Below are positions 34,490 to 43,260 of a stretch of DNA of 64,000 nucleotides, in pieces; within the stretch, counting starts at the first letter, position 1, and the number at the start of each line of letters is the position of its first letter. This stretch comes from Clostridia bacterium. Its GTDB lineage: Bacteria > Bacillota > Clostridia > Peptostreptococcales > Anaerovoracaceae. The notes beneath the pieces are model-generated. The model saw only the letters and a program-made list of their open reading frames with translations, was not told where the DNA came from and made no database searches. The stretch is from NCBI GenBank assembly GCA_030537495.1, contig JAUNMH010000006.1, positions 60,379 through 124,378 on the forward strand. Reading direction: 5' to 3'. The translations under genes and the position numbers were made by a program.

Positions 34490-35294
34490 GAAGTTTTTAG
34501 CTACACCATATATGCTGTGGATTGCCTGCGGAACTGTCATCCCATTGCTTGTAATTGCGTACTACGGGTTTACAGACCGTAGCGGTGTGTTCACATTTGC
34601 CAATATCAAAGCTATCTTCGGTGCGGATCACGCCCAGGCGCTTGGATTGTCCTTGCTTCTTGCATTTATAAGTACGGTAATATGCTTTTTACTTGCATAT
34701 CCTTTGGCTTTGATACTGAGAAACAGTAAGCTGGGACGCAGCGGATTCATGATATTTATATTTATTCTGCCTATGTGGATGAACTTCCTGCTGAGAACTA
34801 TGGCTTGGCAGGTAATCCTTGAAAAAGGTGGAATAATTAACGCTATGCTGGCAGCGGTTCACCTGCCGGCTCTGGAAATTATTAATACGCCGGCAGCCAT
34901 TGTACTAGGTATGGTTTACGACTATCTGCCTTTTATGGTTTTGCCAATTTTTAACACGTTGATGAAAATCGACGACCACCTTATTGAAGCGGCGTACGAC
35001 CTTGGAGCAACTAAGAAGACTGTTCTTCTTGACATTTTGCTTCCACTTAGTGTGCCCGGAATTGCCAGCGGAGTAACTATGGTATTTGTACCTGCCCTTA
35101 CTACCTTCGTAATTTCCAATATGCTGGGCGGCGGTAAAATCCTACTCATCGGTAATATTATCGAGCAGGAATTCACCACAAGTTCCAACTGGAACCTGGG
35201 CTCCGGTCTATCCCTTGTAATGATGATTTTCATCATCCTAAGCATGGCTATGCTTGGAAAACTGGATAAAGATGGGGAGGGCAATCTGATATGA
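34482..35294 (+). CDS. potB: Spermidine/putrescine ABC transporter permease PotB
   Basis: Membrane subunit with about six helices and the ABC-permease EAA motif (LIEAAYDLGATKKTVLLDI, about 165-183). 270 aa. GGAGG in the end of potA provides the ribosome binding site; the stop overlaps the next start (ATGA). Confidence 0.94.
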   Translation: MSRKFLATPYMLWIACGTVIPLLVIAYYGFTDRSGVFTFANIKAIFGADHAQALGLSLLLAFISTVICFLLAYPLALILRNSKLGRSGFMIFIFILPMWMNFLLRTMAWQVILEKGGIINAMLAAVHLPALEIINTPAAIVLGMVYDYLPFMVLPIFNTLMKIDDHLIEAAYDLGATKKTVLLDILLPLSVPGIASGVTMVFVPALTTFVISNMLGGGKILLIGNIIEQEFTTSSNWNLGSGLSLVMMIFIILSMAMLGKLDKDGEGNLI

Positions 35295-37126
35295 AGAAAT
35301 TCGGAAGAACTCTCTACCTGGTGCTTATACTGTTATTCCTGTACCTGCCAATAGCAACGCTTATGGTACTTTCCTTTAACCACAGTAAATCCATGTCCGT
35401 ATGGAGCGGTTTTTCTCTTAAGTGGTATAAGGAAATGTTCAATAACACCATGATAATGGAGGCTGTTTGGAATACCTTTACCATTGCGTTAATTGCAGCA
35501 GCAGCAGCGACTATTATAGGAACTATTGCCTGCATAGGCATTTCCGTAATGAAAAAAAGCACAAAAAACACTGTTATGGCTCTTACGAATATTCCGATGC
35601 TTAATGCGGATATCGTAACGGGTATTTCCCTTATGATGACATTCCTGGTATTTGGAATTTCCCTAAGCCGTGGAACTGTGCTTTTGTCTCATATAACTTT
35701 CTGTCTGCCTTACGTTATTCTGTCTGTAATGCCTAAGTTTCAGCAGATGACAGCGCAGACTTACGAGGCGGCCCTAGACCTTGGTGCGTCACCTGTTTAC
35801 GCATTTTGGAAGGTAGTGTTGCCGGAAATCAGACCGGGCATCGTATCCGGCTTCCTGCTGTCATTTACAATGTCAGTAGACGATTTTGTAATTACACACT
35901 TCACGAGAGGTGCTGGAATTAATACAATTTCCACCTTAATTTACAGTCAGGTTAAGGTGGGCATTAGACCGACGCTTTTCGCTCTGTCCACACTGATTTT
36001 CATAACTGTGCTAGTGCTCCTTGTTGCATCAAACCTAGCAAAGGGTGAAAATCCAAGTAAGGGAAAAAAGATGTTGTCCGCAGCTGCTACAGCCATGGTG
36101 GTTTTGATACTGGGAGGAGTTCTCTTTGCCAGCGGAATTACTGCTAAGGGTGGCGGAGATCAGGTCTATGTGTACTCTTTTGGTGACTATATCGACCCGG
36201 CGCTGGTGGCTGAGTTTGAGAAGGAGACGGGCGTTAAGGTGGTTCTTGATACCTTTGATACCAATGAGGAAATGTATCCGGTGCTGAAGAATGAATCGGT
36301 TAATTACGATGTGATTTGCACGTCGGATTATATGATCGAAAAACTGGCGGGCGAGGGCATGCTGGCGGAAATCAATAAGGAAAATATTCCAAATTACAAG
36401 GATTTGATGCCTCGATATTTGAAGATTGCGGAGAATTTTGATCCGGGTAACAAGTATGCGGTTCCGCACACAGTTGGAACTTTGGGAATTTTGTATGATC
36501 CGAAGACTGTTGGGGTAGGCAAGATCACGTCTTGGAACGACCTGTGGAAGGAAGAGTACAAGCAGAGAATTGTAATGCCTGATAGCGTCAGGGACACAAT
36601 TGCCATTGCCCTGAAGGCCAAGGGCCATTCGTTGAATACGACTAGTGAGAAGGAAGTGGCTGAGGCTGTGGACTATTTGATTAAGCAGAAACCATTGGTT
36701 TATAAATACGCCAACGACTCAGCAAGAGATTTGATTCTTGGTGGCTCCGTAGACATTTCAGTGGTTTGGAGCGGTGAGGTTCTTTACTGTCAGGAAGAAA
36801 ATCCAAATCTTAAGTTTGTGGTTCCAAAGGAAGGAACAGAGCAATTTACAGACTGCTGGGCAATTCCATCCTCCGCGAGAAACAAGAAAAACGGAGAGCT
36901 TTGGATAAACTTCATGCTCAGTAAGGAGGCCTCAAGAAAGAACTTCGACTACTTGACATATCCAATCCCGAACAAAACCGTTGCAGACTACGTTTCTTCT
37001 GATAAGGAAGCCATGAAGGTTCTCTTCCCAGATGAAGAAGTCCTAAGCAAGTGCGAAGCACTGAAGAAACTGGGCAGCAAGGCTGACGACATGTACAGCA
37101 CCCAGTGGAAACGCTTTAAGTCCTAG
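35291..37126 (+). CDS. potCD: PotC permease fused to PotD polyamine-binding protein
   Basis: Residues 1 to about 262 are a PotC-type permease with EAA motif (YEAALDLGASPVYAFWKVVLP, about 155-175). A membrane segment (about 264-288) then links directly to a PotD-type substrate-binding domain (about 290-611; VYVYSFGDYIDPALVAEFEK, and ALLY-type ligand-site segments such as VWSGEVLYCQEENP). Separate PotC and PotD are the rule in enterobacteria; such fusions occur in several Firmicutes and tether the receptor to the transporter. 611 aa, intact. Confidence 0.92.
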   Translation: MKKFGRTLYLVLILLFLYLPIATLMVLSFNHSKSMSVWSGFSLKWYKEMFNNTMIMEAVWNTFTIALIAAAAATIIGTIACIGISVMKKSTKNTVMALTNIPMLNADIVTGISLMMTFLVFGISLSRGTVLLSHITFCLPYVILSVMPKFQQMTAQTYEAALDLGASPVYAFWKVVLPEIRPGIVSGFLLSFTMSVDDFVITHFTRGAGINTISTLIYSQVKVGIRPTLFALSTLIFITVLVLLVASNLAKGENPSKGKKMLSAAATAMVVLILGGVLFASGITAKGGGDQVYVYSFGDYIDPALVAEFEKETGVKVVLDTFDTNEEMYPVLKNESVNYDVICTSDYMIEKLAGEGMLAEINKENIPNYKDLMPRYLKIAENFDPGNKYAVPHTVGTLGILYDPKTVGVGKITSWNDLWKEEYKQRIVMPDSVRDTIAIALKAKGHSLNTTSEKEVAEAVDYLIKQKPLVYKYANDSARDLILGGSVDISVVWSGEVLYCQEENPNLKFVVPKEGTEQFTDCWAIPSSARNKKNGELWINFMLSKEASRKNFDYLTYPIPNKTVADYVSSDKEAMKVLFPDEEVLSKCEALKKLGSKADDMYSTQWKRFKS

Positions 37127-37158
37127 GGCCTAAGCACGGCACGAAAAAATATAAAAAT

Positions 37159-37212
37159 AACTGCCATAGCGGAGAGTCAATTGATTCACCGACATGGCAG
37201 TTTTTGTTTTTT
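37159..37212. terminator. Bidirectional terminator between potCD and the GH25 gene
   Basis: AACTGCCAT (37159-37167) / ATGGCAGTT (37194-37202), nine perfect pairs, with T-rich flanks on both sides (TTTGTTTTTT on plus; ATTTTTATATTTTTT on minus). Confidence 0.85.
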
Positions 37213-37301
37213 CTGTATTTTATTTTTCACGACAATGCATTTACCTTGCACCACGCTACTCTGCGTGATACCGCCTTGCGTTGCTCTGCAAAGTACTACG
37301 A

Positions 37302-39305
37302 CTAGTACTTTGTAAATGCACGCACTGGCGACCAAGTTGCGTAGACACGCTGGCCGTCGTATTCTTTATACGCACGAACTTTATAGTAGTACTTGGTGTT
37401 TGTCTTTGCACTTATTTTCCTTTTACACGTAGTATCTCCTGCAAAATCGTAAGTCGGATTAGCCTTAAATCTTGAAGTAGACTTAGATATTTCATATCCG
37501 TCTGCTCCCTCGACCATATCCCAACTGATTTCCAGCTGACTGGCGGACTTCTTTATAGATGGCTTGGAAATGCGCTCCATAGTGTAAATGTTGCTAATCT
37601 TGGCTTTTCCCTTATACTCTTTTCCATTCACTGTCCTACAAGGAATAACCTTGAAACTGTACTTTGTTCCTGATTCACCCTTTGGAAGATCGATGGATGT
37701 TTCTTTAATCTTGTCTAGCTTCTTGTAGGCATTCATTTCCCCATACTTATAGTACACAAGATATCTTTCTGCGCCCGTTACTTTCTTCCATGAAACCTTA
37801 ATGTCCTGCATTCCATAAAGTTTAGGAGTCAGTGATTTAGTTGCAGGAAGATAAATGTTAAATTCCTTGGTGAAGCTTCCTGTGCAATTGCCCTTGCCTG
37901 TGATTGTGGCTGTGGCTGTGCCAAGTTCCACATTGTTGTGGCACTTAATCGTATAGTCCTCGCTCTGATAGTCCGTTACCACCTTAGGGCTGACAGCCTC
38001 TCCCGTGTAAGCAGCATCCTTTAGTTCAAACTTATCCGGGTCAAGTGGTGCTCTGTCTATTTCAAAACTTGCAGATACTGATCCCGTATATATTCCTGTT
38101 CCTTTAACCGTAACAGAGGCTTTGCCCGCGTTCAAGTTGTTGGAGTAGGAAAGAGTGTAATGTTTATCCTTTACAAGAGTCTTATTGCCTAGGGTAACTA
38201 CCGGTTTAGGCGTAATTTCAGATCCTGTATACGCATACCCATTATCAAAACCGCTAACCACTGCTTTCTTTATTGACTGCTTATAAATCCTGAATCCAGC
38301 AGCAGCCTGTCCTGAATAATCTCCGAGTCCTATAACGATGGCATAACCTCTTCCGACCTTAACGTTCTTTACGTAGTTTACCTTATAGTCGGTGCCCTCT
38401 ACAAGAGTTTTGCCACCACAGGTAACTTTTACCTTAGGCTTTAGCGCGTAACCTTTATAGTATTTATAGGTTGCCAGACTTTTTACCTTACATTCTTCTT
38501 TTGTCGTGGAATTGGTAATTTTGCTATCTCTTTTAAAATACCAGAAGTTGCAGTCCAGTGGACCTATTGTACCTGAGTTAAAGTAGGCACTACTTGTGTG
38601 CTGCCAAAATGCATAGTCTCCGCTGTAGTCACAGGTGCTGTTATACTGTGCAACCCAAAGGGGCATAGCTTTTGTTAACTTGGACAGATTGGCCTTAAAT
38701 CCAGGCTCAGTGTTCATCATATTCAGATATGAATAGTACATAGTTGTGTAATCTGAATTGGAACGAATATAGTCATCAAAAGCCAAAGCAAAATCAATTC
38801 TTTTCCCTCCGTTGTAGCGAAGGTTATGGCATCTGTCAAAATTACATTCGCTGTCGAAGACGATAGGAAGATCCAGATCTCTTTCGTCTATTATTTCAAG
38901 ACTTTTCTTTGCTTCTTTCTGCGCTTCTGATTTGGTTATAGCAGATGTATAGTGGTAAGTACCAAGCATCATGCCTGCAGCTTTCGCGTTATTGTAATTG
39001 TCCTCAAATTTATAGTCATCATACGTTGTATGCTTATTACTGCCGTAATATGTTCCACTAGTACGAATAAATGCATAATCAATGCCTGCATTCTTTAGCT
39101 TTTTCCAGTCGGAAGCCGATAGACTTTGGTATGCTGAAACGTCTACACCGTCGATTATTATGTAGTCATCAGAAGAATAATTATGATATCTTGTGCTGCC
39201 TACACCTGACATACTTGCATAACTGTCACCTGCAAAAACGCTGGATGCCGTTAGCATTACCGTCAAACCTGCTATGAGAATTCTGCGAACAGTTTTTCTC
39301 ATCAT
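37302..39305 (-). CDS. Secreted GH25 muramidase with repeat and fibronectin-like domains
   Basis: Predicted cell-wall lysozyme. Signal peptide (about 1-26, MMRKTVRRILIAGLTVMLTA). GH25 domain (about 47-260): IDGVDVSAYQ, YAFIRTSGTYYG, catalytic FDSE (Asp-x-Glu), YYSYLNMMN and AFWQHTS. Next come three diverged repeats of about 75 aa (each with a Y-x-G-x-x-x-x-P-x-V and a xVxGxGxYxG core), then two fibronectin type III-like domains to the C terminus (667 aa). No LPXTG anchor. The frame opens at ATG 39359, but ATG 39305 follows GAAAGGAA with correct spacing and begins at the signal peptide. Confidence 0.88.
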   Translation of the reverse strand: MMRKTVRRILIAGLTVMLTASSVFAGDSYASMSGVGSTRYHNYSSDDYIIIDGVDVSAYQSLSASDWKKLKNAGIDYAFIRTSGTYYGSNKHTTYDDYKFEDNYNNAKAAGMMLGTYHYTSAITKSEAQKEAKKSLEIIDERDLDLPIVFDSECNFDRCHNLRYNGGKRIDFALAFDDYIRSNSDYTTMYYSYLNMMNTEPGFKANLSKLTKAMPLWVAQYNSTCDYSGDYAFWQHTSSAYFNSGTIGPLDCNFWYFKRDSKITNSTTKEECKVKSLATYKYYKGYALKPKVKVTCGGKTLVEGTDYKVNYVKNVKVGRGYAIVIGLGDYSGQAAAGFRIYKQSIKKAVVSGFDNGYAYTGSEITPKPVVTLGNKTLVKDKHYTLSYSNNLNAGKASVTVKGTGIYTGSVSASFEIDRAPLDPDKFELKDAAYTGEAVSPKVVTDYQSEDYTIKCHNNVELGTATATITGKGNCTGSFTKEFNIYLPATKSLTPKLYGMQDIKVSWKKVTGAERYLVYYKYGEMNAYKKLDKIKETSIDLPKGESGTKYSFKVIPCRTVNGKEYKGKAKISNIYTMERISKPSIKKSASQLEISWDMVEGADGYEISKSTSRFKANPTYDFAGDTTCKRKISAKTNTKYYYKVRAYKEYDGQRVYATWSPVRAFTKY

Positions 39306-39423
39306 TAAACATTTTCCTTTCAATTGCTGTTGTAATAACTTATTAATTTTGCAAGGCATTTATGTTAACTAATTATGCCTTGCATTGAAAAAAACGACAC
39401 AAATATTATATCATACTAAGCAA

Positions 39424-39452
39424 TTGACAAAAAGAAGAAAATAATGTAACTT
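39424..39452 (+). promoter_or_regulatory. Putative promoter of the DUF554 gene
   Basis: Perfect TTGACA (39424-39429), 17-base spacer, weak -10 TAACTT (39447-39452), 49 bases upstream of the start codon. Confidence 0.4.
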
Positions 39453-39501
39453 ATTTTGTAATTATTCATATAAATCTTTAGATATCAGAGGTGAAATATA
39501 A

Positions 39502-40209
39502 ATGATAGGTGTTATAGCTAATGCAATTTCAGTAATAATCGGTGCAACCGTAGGTCTCCTTGCGAAGAAGGCAATTCCGGAAAGCTGGAATACAATAATC
39601 ATGAAGGGAATGGGTTTGATTTCCCTTTACATAGGAATACGTGGCATATTCGACGGAGAAAATACACTGGTAATGATCTTCTCCATGGTAGTCGGCGCAA
39701 TAATCGGTGAATCTGCCGATATCGATGGACGCTTCAACTCCCTGGCTGACAGGATCGAAAAGAAACTTGATAGCAGGGGTAATGGAGAGAGCAATTTCGC
39801 TCAAGGTCTTGTAACATCAAGCTTATTATTCTGCGTTGGTGCCATGACCGTTGTAGGTTCGCTAAACGCAGGCCTTAAAGGAGATCTTACCCTTCTTCTG
39901 ACCAAAACCATCATGGACGGAGTTTCCGCCGTAATGTTTGCAGCTTCTATGGGCATCGGCGTGCTCTTTGCAGCAGTGCCTGTAATCGTCATTGAAGGCG
40001 GAATTGTCCTTCTTGCAGGCTTAGTGGAGCCATTCCTTCAAACTGCCGTTGTCAATGAAATGACCTGCGTTGGCTCTATATTGATTATGTCAATCGGCTT
40101 TAACCTGGCTCTTAATAGTAAGCTAAAGGTGCTAAATTACATGCCGGCATTATTTTTGCCTATTGTTTTCTGTCCTTTGTATGACTTCGTTGCTGGACTC
40201 ATTGGTTAG
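39502..40209 (+). CDS. DUF554 family membrane protein
   Basis: Integral membrane protein of the DUF554 (YdfK) family, function unknown. 235 aa with about seven hydrophobic segments; N-terminal GVIANAISVIIGATVGLLAK and the conserved FSMVVGAIIGE segment are typical, as is SLLFCVGAMTVVGSLNAGL in the middle. AGAGGTG precedes the ATG. It converges on lexA with 71 bases between stops and no clear terminator. Confidence 0.88.
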   Translation: MIGVIANAISVIIGATVGLLAKKAIPESWNTIIMKGMGLISLYIGIRGIFDGENTLVMIFSMVVGAIIGESADIDGRFNSLADRIEKKLDSRGNGESNFAQGLVTSSLLFCVGAMTVVGSLNAGLKGDLTLLLTKTIMDGVSAVMFAASMGIGVLFAAVPVIVIEGGIVLLAGLVEPFLQTAVVNEMTCVGSILIMSIGFNLALNSKLKVLNYMPALFLPIVFCPLYDFVAGLIG

Positions 40210-40280
40210 ATGTGGACAAGCCATGAACTGAAATCTTGCCCCATATATATGTTAACAGAAAAGTACTTTTGAATTATCTG

Positions 40281-41015
40281 TTAGCTGAAGTATCTGAATA
40301 CGCCCTTAACTTTTCCGGCAATTTTAACGTCCTTTACGATAATAGGACTCATAGTATCGTTTTCTGGCTGAAGTCTTATGTGATCGCCTTCATTATAGAA
40401 GGTCTTAACTGTGGCTTCAGTCTCAAAACCGTCCACCATAGCAACGACTATTTCTCCGTTACGAGCCGTACTCTGTTCTTCGACTAGAATCAAGTCGCCG
40501 TCCATAATTCCCACATTAATCATACTGTCGCCACGTACGTGAAGCATGAAACAGTTGCCCTTTACAAAGGAAGCGGGGATTGGAAGTGTCTCTTCAATAT
40601 TCTGTTCAGAAAGTATAGGTGTTCCTGCCGCTACATTTCCTATTACAGGAATATCTACAACGTCTTCTCTTACGGTAGTCGCATTGGAATCTGACGCGTT
40701 ATGTTCACCGGAAGCACTAGCTCCTGAAGCGGCTCCCTTCGCCTCATCAGCATTGCCTGCGCCACCGTTTTTCTTGCGGAACTCTTCCATTACCTCTTTA
40801 GTAATAACTAGAGTTCTAGGTTTAGCAGGATCCTTAGTTATAAAACCCGCCTTAACTAGGTTGTCAATGTCCTTATGAGCAGTAGATGTTGACTTAATAT
40901 TCATAGCAGCGCACACTTCTCTAACAGTAGGTGCATAACCATTTTTATTGATTTCTTCTATTAAAAACATTAGAATTTTCTGTTCGCGTTCTTTCAGCAA
41001 ATTAAAATCTTTCAT
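40281..41015 (-). CDS. lexA: LexA SOS repressor with extended Ala/Gly-rich linker
   Basis: Repressor of the SOS response. N-terminal winged helix (about 1-70; YAPTVREVCAAMNI and STSTAHKDIDNLV), cleavage site Ala130-Gly131 in NVAAGTPIL, and the latent protease dyad Ser164 (RGDSM) and Lys204 (ATVKTF). Residues 83-112 are a low-complexity linker (GGAGNADEAKGAASGASASG) longer than usual, raising length to 244 aa. The longest frame extends 60 codons further, but ATG 41015 follows AAGGAGG and gives MKDFNLLKEREQKIL, the expected start. Autoregulation is supported by the box at 41090-41103. Confidence 0.95.
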   Translation of the reverse strand: MKDFNLLKEREQKILMFLIEEINKNGYAPTVREVCAAMNIKSTSTAHKDIDNLVKAGFITKDPAKPRTLVITKEVMEEFRKKNGGAGNADEAKGAASGASASGEHNASDSNATTVREDVVDIPVIGNVAAGTPILSEQNIEETLPIPASFVKGNCFMLHVRGDSMINVGIMDGDLILVEEQSTARNGEIVVAMVDGFETEATVKTFYNEGDHIRLQPENDTMSPIIVKDVKIAGKVKGVFRYFS

Positions 41016-41064
41016 CGTAATTTCCTCCTTGCTTGTGTAGGAAAGATAACTTTCTTGTGCTATA

Positions 41065-41103
41065 ATCATAGCATAGTTCAAACAAAAAGTAAACGGACGT
41101 TCG
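41065..41103 (-). promoter_or_regulatory. lexA promoter with overlapping SOS box
   Basis: Minus strand: TTTACT (41093-41088), 17-base spacer, TATGAT (41070-41065). Overlapping the -35 is CGAACGTCCGTTTA (41103-41090), which matches 12 of 14 positions of the Gram-positive LexA consensus CGAACRNRYGTTYG. It also lies between lexA and the divergent phosphodiesterase gene. Confidence 0.75.
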
Positions 41104-41169
41104 ATAAAAAGAACAAAAATTTCCAAAATATTATACGAAAACACGTGATGTAGAAAGGAATATGTATAA

Positions 41170-41715
41170 ATGAAGTTAATTATCGCATCTGACATTCACG
41201 GATCAGCCTATTATTGCAAGAAGCTCCTTAGGGCTTTTGATGAAGAAAAAGCAGACAGAATGTTGCTCTTAGGTGACATTCTCTACCACGGTCCACGCAA
41301 CGACTTGCCCAAGGACTATGCGCCAAAAGAAGTTTTAGCCATGCTCAACGAGCGGAGAAAAGAAATTTTCTGTGTGCGAGGCAATTGCGACACGGAAGTG
41401 GATCAGATGGTTTTGATGTTTCCCGTTATGGCGGACTACTGCATTATGCAATGGGGAAAGCGTCTGATTTATGCGACTCACGGCCACAACTACAATCTGA
41501 GCAATTTGCCACCGCTTCAGGACGGCGACATTCTCCTGCATGGGCACACACATGTGGCGGCGTGGGAGACCTTCGGAGAGGGCAATTTGTATCTGAATCC
41601 GGGCTCGGTTTCTATTCCAAAAGAACAAAACCCACACAGCTTCATGGTCCTCACTGACGACGAAATCCTTTGGAAAACCTTGGATGGCGAGATTTGGCAT
41701 AGAGAAAAGTTCTGA
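41170..41715 (+). CDS. yfcE: YfcE-type metallophosphoesterase
   Basis: Calcineurin-like phosphodiesterase of the YfcE/MJ0936 family. Metal-ligand motifs in order: ASDIHGS (Asp and His), LGDILYHGPRND, RGNCD, THGHNY and HGHTHVA. 181 aa, normal. In vitro, relatives hydrolyse phosphodiesters with Mn2+; the natural substrate is unknown. Divergent from lexA across 154 bases. AAAGGAA lies upstream of the ATG. Confidence 0.88.
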   Translation: MKLIIASDIHGSAYYCKKLLRAFDEEKADRMLLLGDILYHGPRNDLPKDYAPKEVLAMLNERRKEIFCVRGNCDTEVDQMVLMFPVMADYCIMQWGKRLIYATHGHNYNLSNLPPLQDGDILLHGHTHVAAWETFGEGNLYLNPGSVSIPKEQNPHSFMVLTDDEILWKTLDGEIWHREKF

Positions 41716-41736
41716 TGGAAAAATGTTAAAAAGCCC

Positions 41737-41765
41737 TTGACATGGGCGCTGAAAGGTGATAAACT
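41737..41765 (+). promoter_or_regulatory. Promoter of infC-rpmI-rplT
   Basis: Perfect TTGACA (41737-41742), 17-base spacer, TAAACT (41760-41765), just after the preceding gene. Confidence 0.75.
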
Positions 41766-41771
41766 ATTGCG

Positions 41772-41902
41772 GTAATGAAGAAGAAGTTATCCGCTTCTCA
41801 CCTGACAGCGAGCAAGTTGTGCGGGTTAATAGTTTGAGACTGACGCGTAATGCGTGTTTTGGAGCGGGTAATCTTTGCCCGCTTTTTTTAGTTATATAGG
41901 AG
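41772..41902 (+). ncRNA. L20-type leader with attenuator upstream of infC
   Basis: About 130-base leader between the promoter and infC. It ends in a terminator hairpin AGCGGG (41863-41868) / CCCGCT (41878-41883) followed by TTTTTTT, placed directly before the infC ribosome binding site. Position and gene order match the Firmicutes L20 leader, in which excess ribosomal protein L20 binds and favours termination. I did not verify the L20-binding helix base by base. Confidence 0.65.
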
Positions 41903-41911
41903 GTGCTAGCG

Positions 41912-42427
41912 ATTAGCAAGGAGAATAAGATCAACGAAGAAATTCGTGACAAAGAACTGCGAGTTATTGATGAGAACGGTCAGATGCTTGGAATTATGAG
42001 CAGAGCTGAGGCTCTGGATTTGGCTGAAGAAAAGAAGCTGGATCTTGTGAATATCTCACCTAATGCAAACCCACCGGTTTGTAAGATTCTTGACTATGGT
42101 AAGTATAGATACGAACTGCAGAAGAGAGAAAAGGAAGCCAAGAAAAAACAGAAGACCATTCAGGTTAAGGAAATCAGACTGAGCACATTTATCGAGGATC
42201 ATGACATCCAGGTAAAGGCAAAGACTGCTTGCAAATTCCTTCAGGAAGGAGATAAGGTTAAGGTTAGCCTTAGATTCAGAGGAAGAGAAAAGGATTACAC
42301 AGCAAGAGGTCGTGAAGTAATGGATAAATTTGCTGAAGCTTGCAGCGAGGTAAGTGTTCTCGACAAGAAACCGACATTTGAAGGAAGAAGCCTGACAATG
42401 TTTTTAGCACCAAAATCCGATAAGTAA
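41912..42427 (+). CDS. infC: Translation initiation factor IF-3, starting at AUU
   Basis: IF-3 binds the 30S subunit and checks start-codon/initiator-tRNA pairing. N domain INEEIRDKELRVIDENG, linker rich in Lys/Glu, C domain KEIRLSTFIEDHDI and RFRGREKDYTARGREVMDKF. The frame opens at GTG 41903, but that GTG overlaps the TAGGAGG ribosome binding site (41897-41903). The codon at the right distance is ATT 41912, giving 171 aa beginning (M)SKENKINEEIRDKE, the family start. AUU is the known autoregulatory start codon of infC in E. coli and Geobacillus. Confidence 0.9.
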   Translation: MSKENKINEEIRDKELRVIDENGQMLGIMSRAEALDLAEEKKLDLVNISPNANPPVCKILDYGKYRYELQKREKEAKKKQKTIQVKEIRLSTFIEDHDIQVKAKTACKFLQEGDKVKVSLRFRGREKDYTARGREVMDKFAEACSEVSVLDKKPTFEGRSLTMFLAPKSDK

Positions 42428-42456
42428 ATTCAAATAAATAGGAGGAGAATATCATC

Positions 42457-42657
42457 ATGGCAAAGAATAAGATGAAGTCCCATAGAGGCGCATGCAAAAG
42501 ATTAAAGTTAACTGGATCTGGAAAGATTAAGAGAAATAAGGCATACAAGAGCCATATTCTTACTAAGAAGACACCTAAGAGAAAAATGGGCTTAAGAAAG
42601 TCTACAATTCTTACAAGCGCTGATACTAAGAGAATGTTAAGATCAATGGCTAAATAG
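42457..42657 (+). CDS. rpmI: Ribosomal protein L35
   Basis: 66-aa basic protein of the large subunit; [20 protein letters not shown] and the KRKMGLRKS segment are typical of L35. AGGAGG precedes the ATG. Middle gene of infC-rpmI-rplT. Confidence 0.96.
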   Translation: MAKNKMKSHRGACKRLKLTGSGKIKRNKAYKSHILTKKTPKRKMGLRKSTILTSADTKRMLRSMAK

Positions 42658-42676
42658 TTATAGGAGGTAAAGAAAT

Positions 42677-43036
42677 ATGGCAAGAGTAAAGAAAGGCGTT
42701 AATGCGCACAAGAGACATAAAAAAGTCCTAAAGCAGGCAAAGGGATTCTACGGAGCAAAGAGCAAGGTATTCAGAGCTGCTAACCCAGCAGTAATGAGAA
42801 GCTTAAGATCAGCTTACGTTGGAAGAAAGTTAAAGAAGAGACAGTACAGACAGATGTGGATCGCTAGAATCAACGCTGCTGCTAGAATGAACGGAATGTC
42901 ATACAGCAGACTTATGGATGGCCTAAAGAAGAGCGGAATCGAAATCAACAGAAAGATGCTTTCAGAAATGGCTATCTACGATGCACCTGCATTCGCTCAG
43001 CTTTGCGAAACAGCTAAGAAGAACTGCGGAAAATAA
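42677..43036 (+). CDS. rplT: Ribosomal protein L20
   Basis: 119-aa basic protein needed for early 50S assembly and, in Firmicutes, repressor of its own operon. N-terminal [18 protein letters not shown] and [13 protein letters not shown] are diagnostic. TAGGAGG precedes the ATG; followed by a strong terminator. Confidence 0.97.
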   Translation: MARVKKGVNAHKRHKKVLKQAKGFYGAKSKVFRAANPAVMRSLRSAYVGRKLKKRQYRQMWIARINAAARMNGMSYSRLMDGLKKSGIEINRKMLSEMAIYDAPAFAQLCETAKKNCGK

Positions 43037-43070
43037 TTAAATAATTAGATTGATAATTTGATTATGCTTG

Positions 43071-43098
43071 GGGCGCTGAATTTTCAGCGCTCTTTTTG
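43071..43098 (+). terminator. Terminator of infC-rpmI-rplT
   Basis: GGGCGCTGA (43071-43079) / TCAGCGCTC (43084-43092), nine pairs with one G-T, 4-base loop, then TTTTT. Confidence 0.9.
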
Positions 43099-43105
43099 TT
43101 GTGTA

Positions 43106-43128
43106 GGAAATATCGCCGCGATATTTCC
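43106..43128. repeat. Perfect 10-bp hairpin
   Basis: GGAAATATCG (43106-43115), loop CCG, CGATATTTCC (43119-43128). No T-run. Directly follows the rplT terminator; role unknown. Confidence 0.6.
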
Positions 43129-43260
43129 GAAGCATCAGGAAAGCCTACCGTGCTAGACGTTGGCTGGCACACCGTGACAGCATGCATTGCCAGAATTTTG
43201 TGCAATACTGTGTAATACTCTGAATGTGGCCGGTACGCATTGCAGTTAGGCGATGTTAAT

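Noticed and set aside
33890..34540. 216-codon open frame on the minus strand
   Set aside because: Antisense shadow of potA.
37236..37320. TGCATTTAC/GTAAATGCA inverted repeat and AAGTACT hairpin
   Set aside because: One arm lies inside the end of the GH25 coding sequence and no T-run follows; likely chance.
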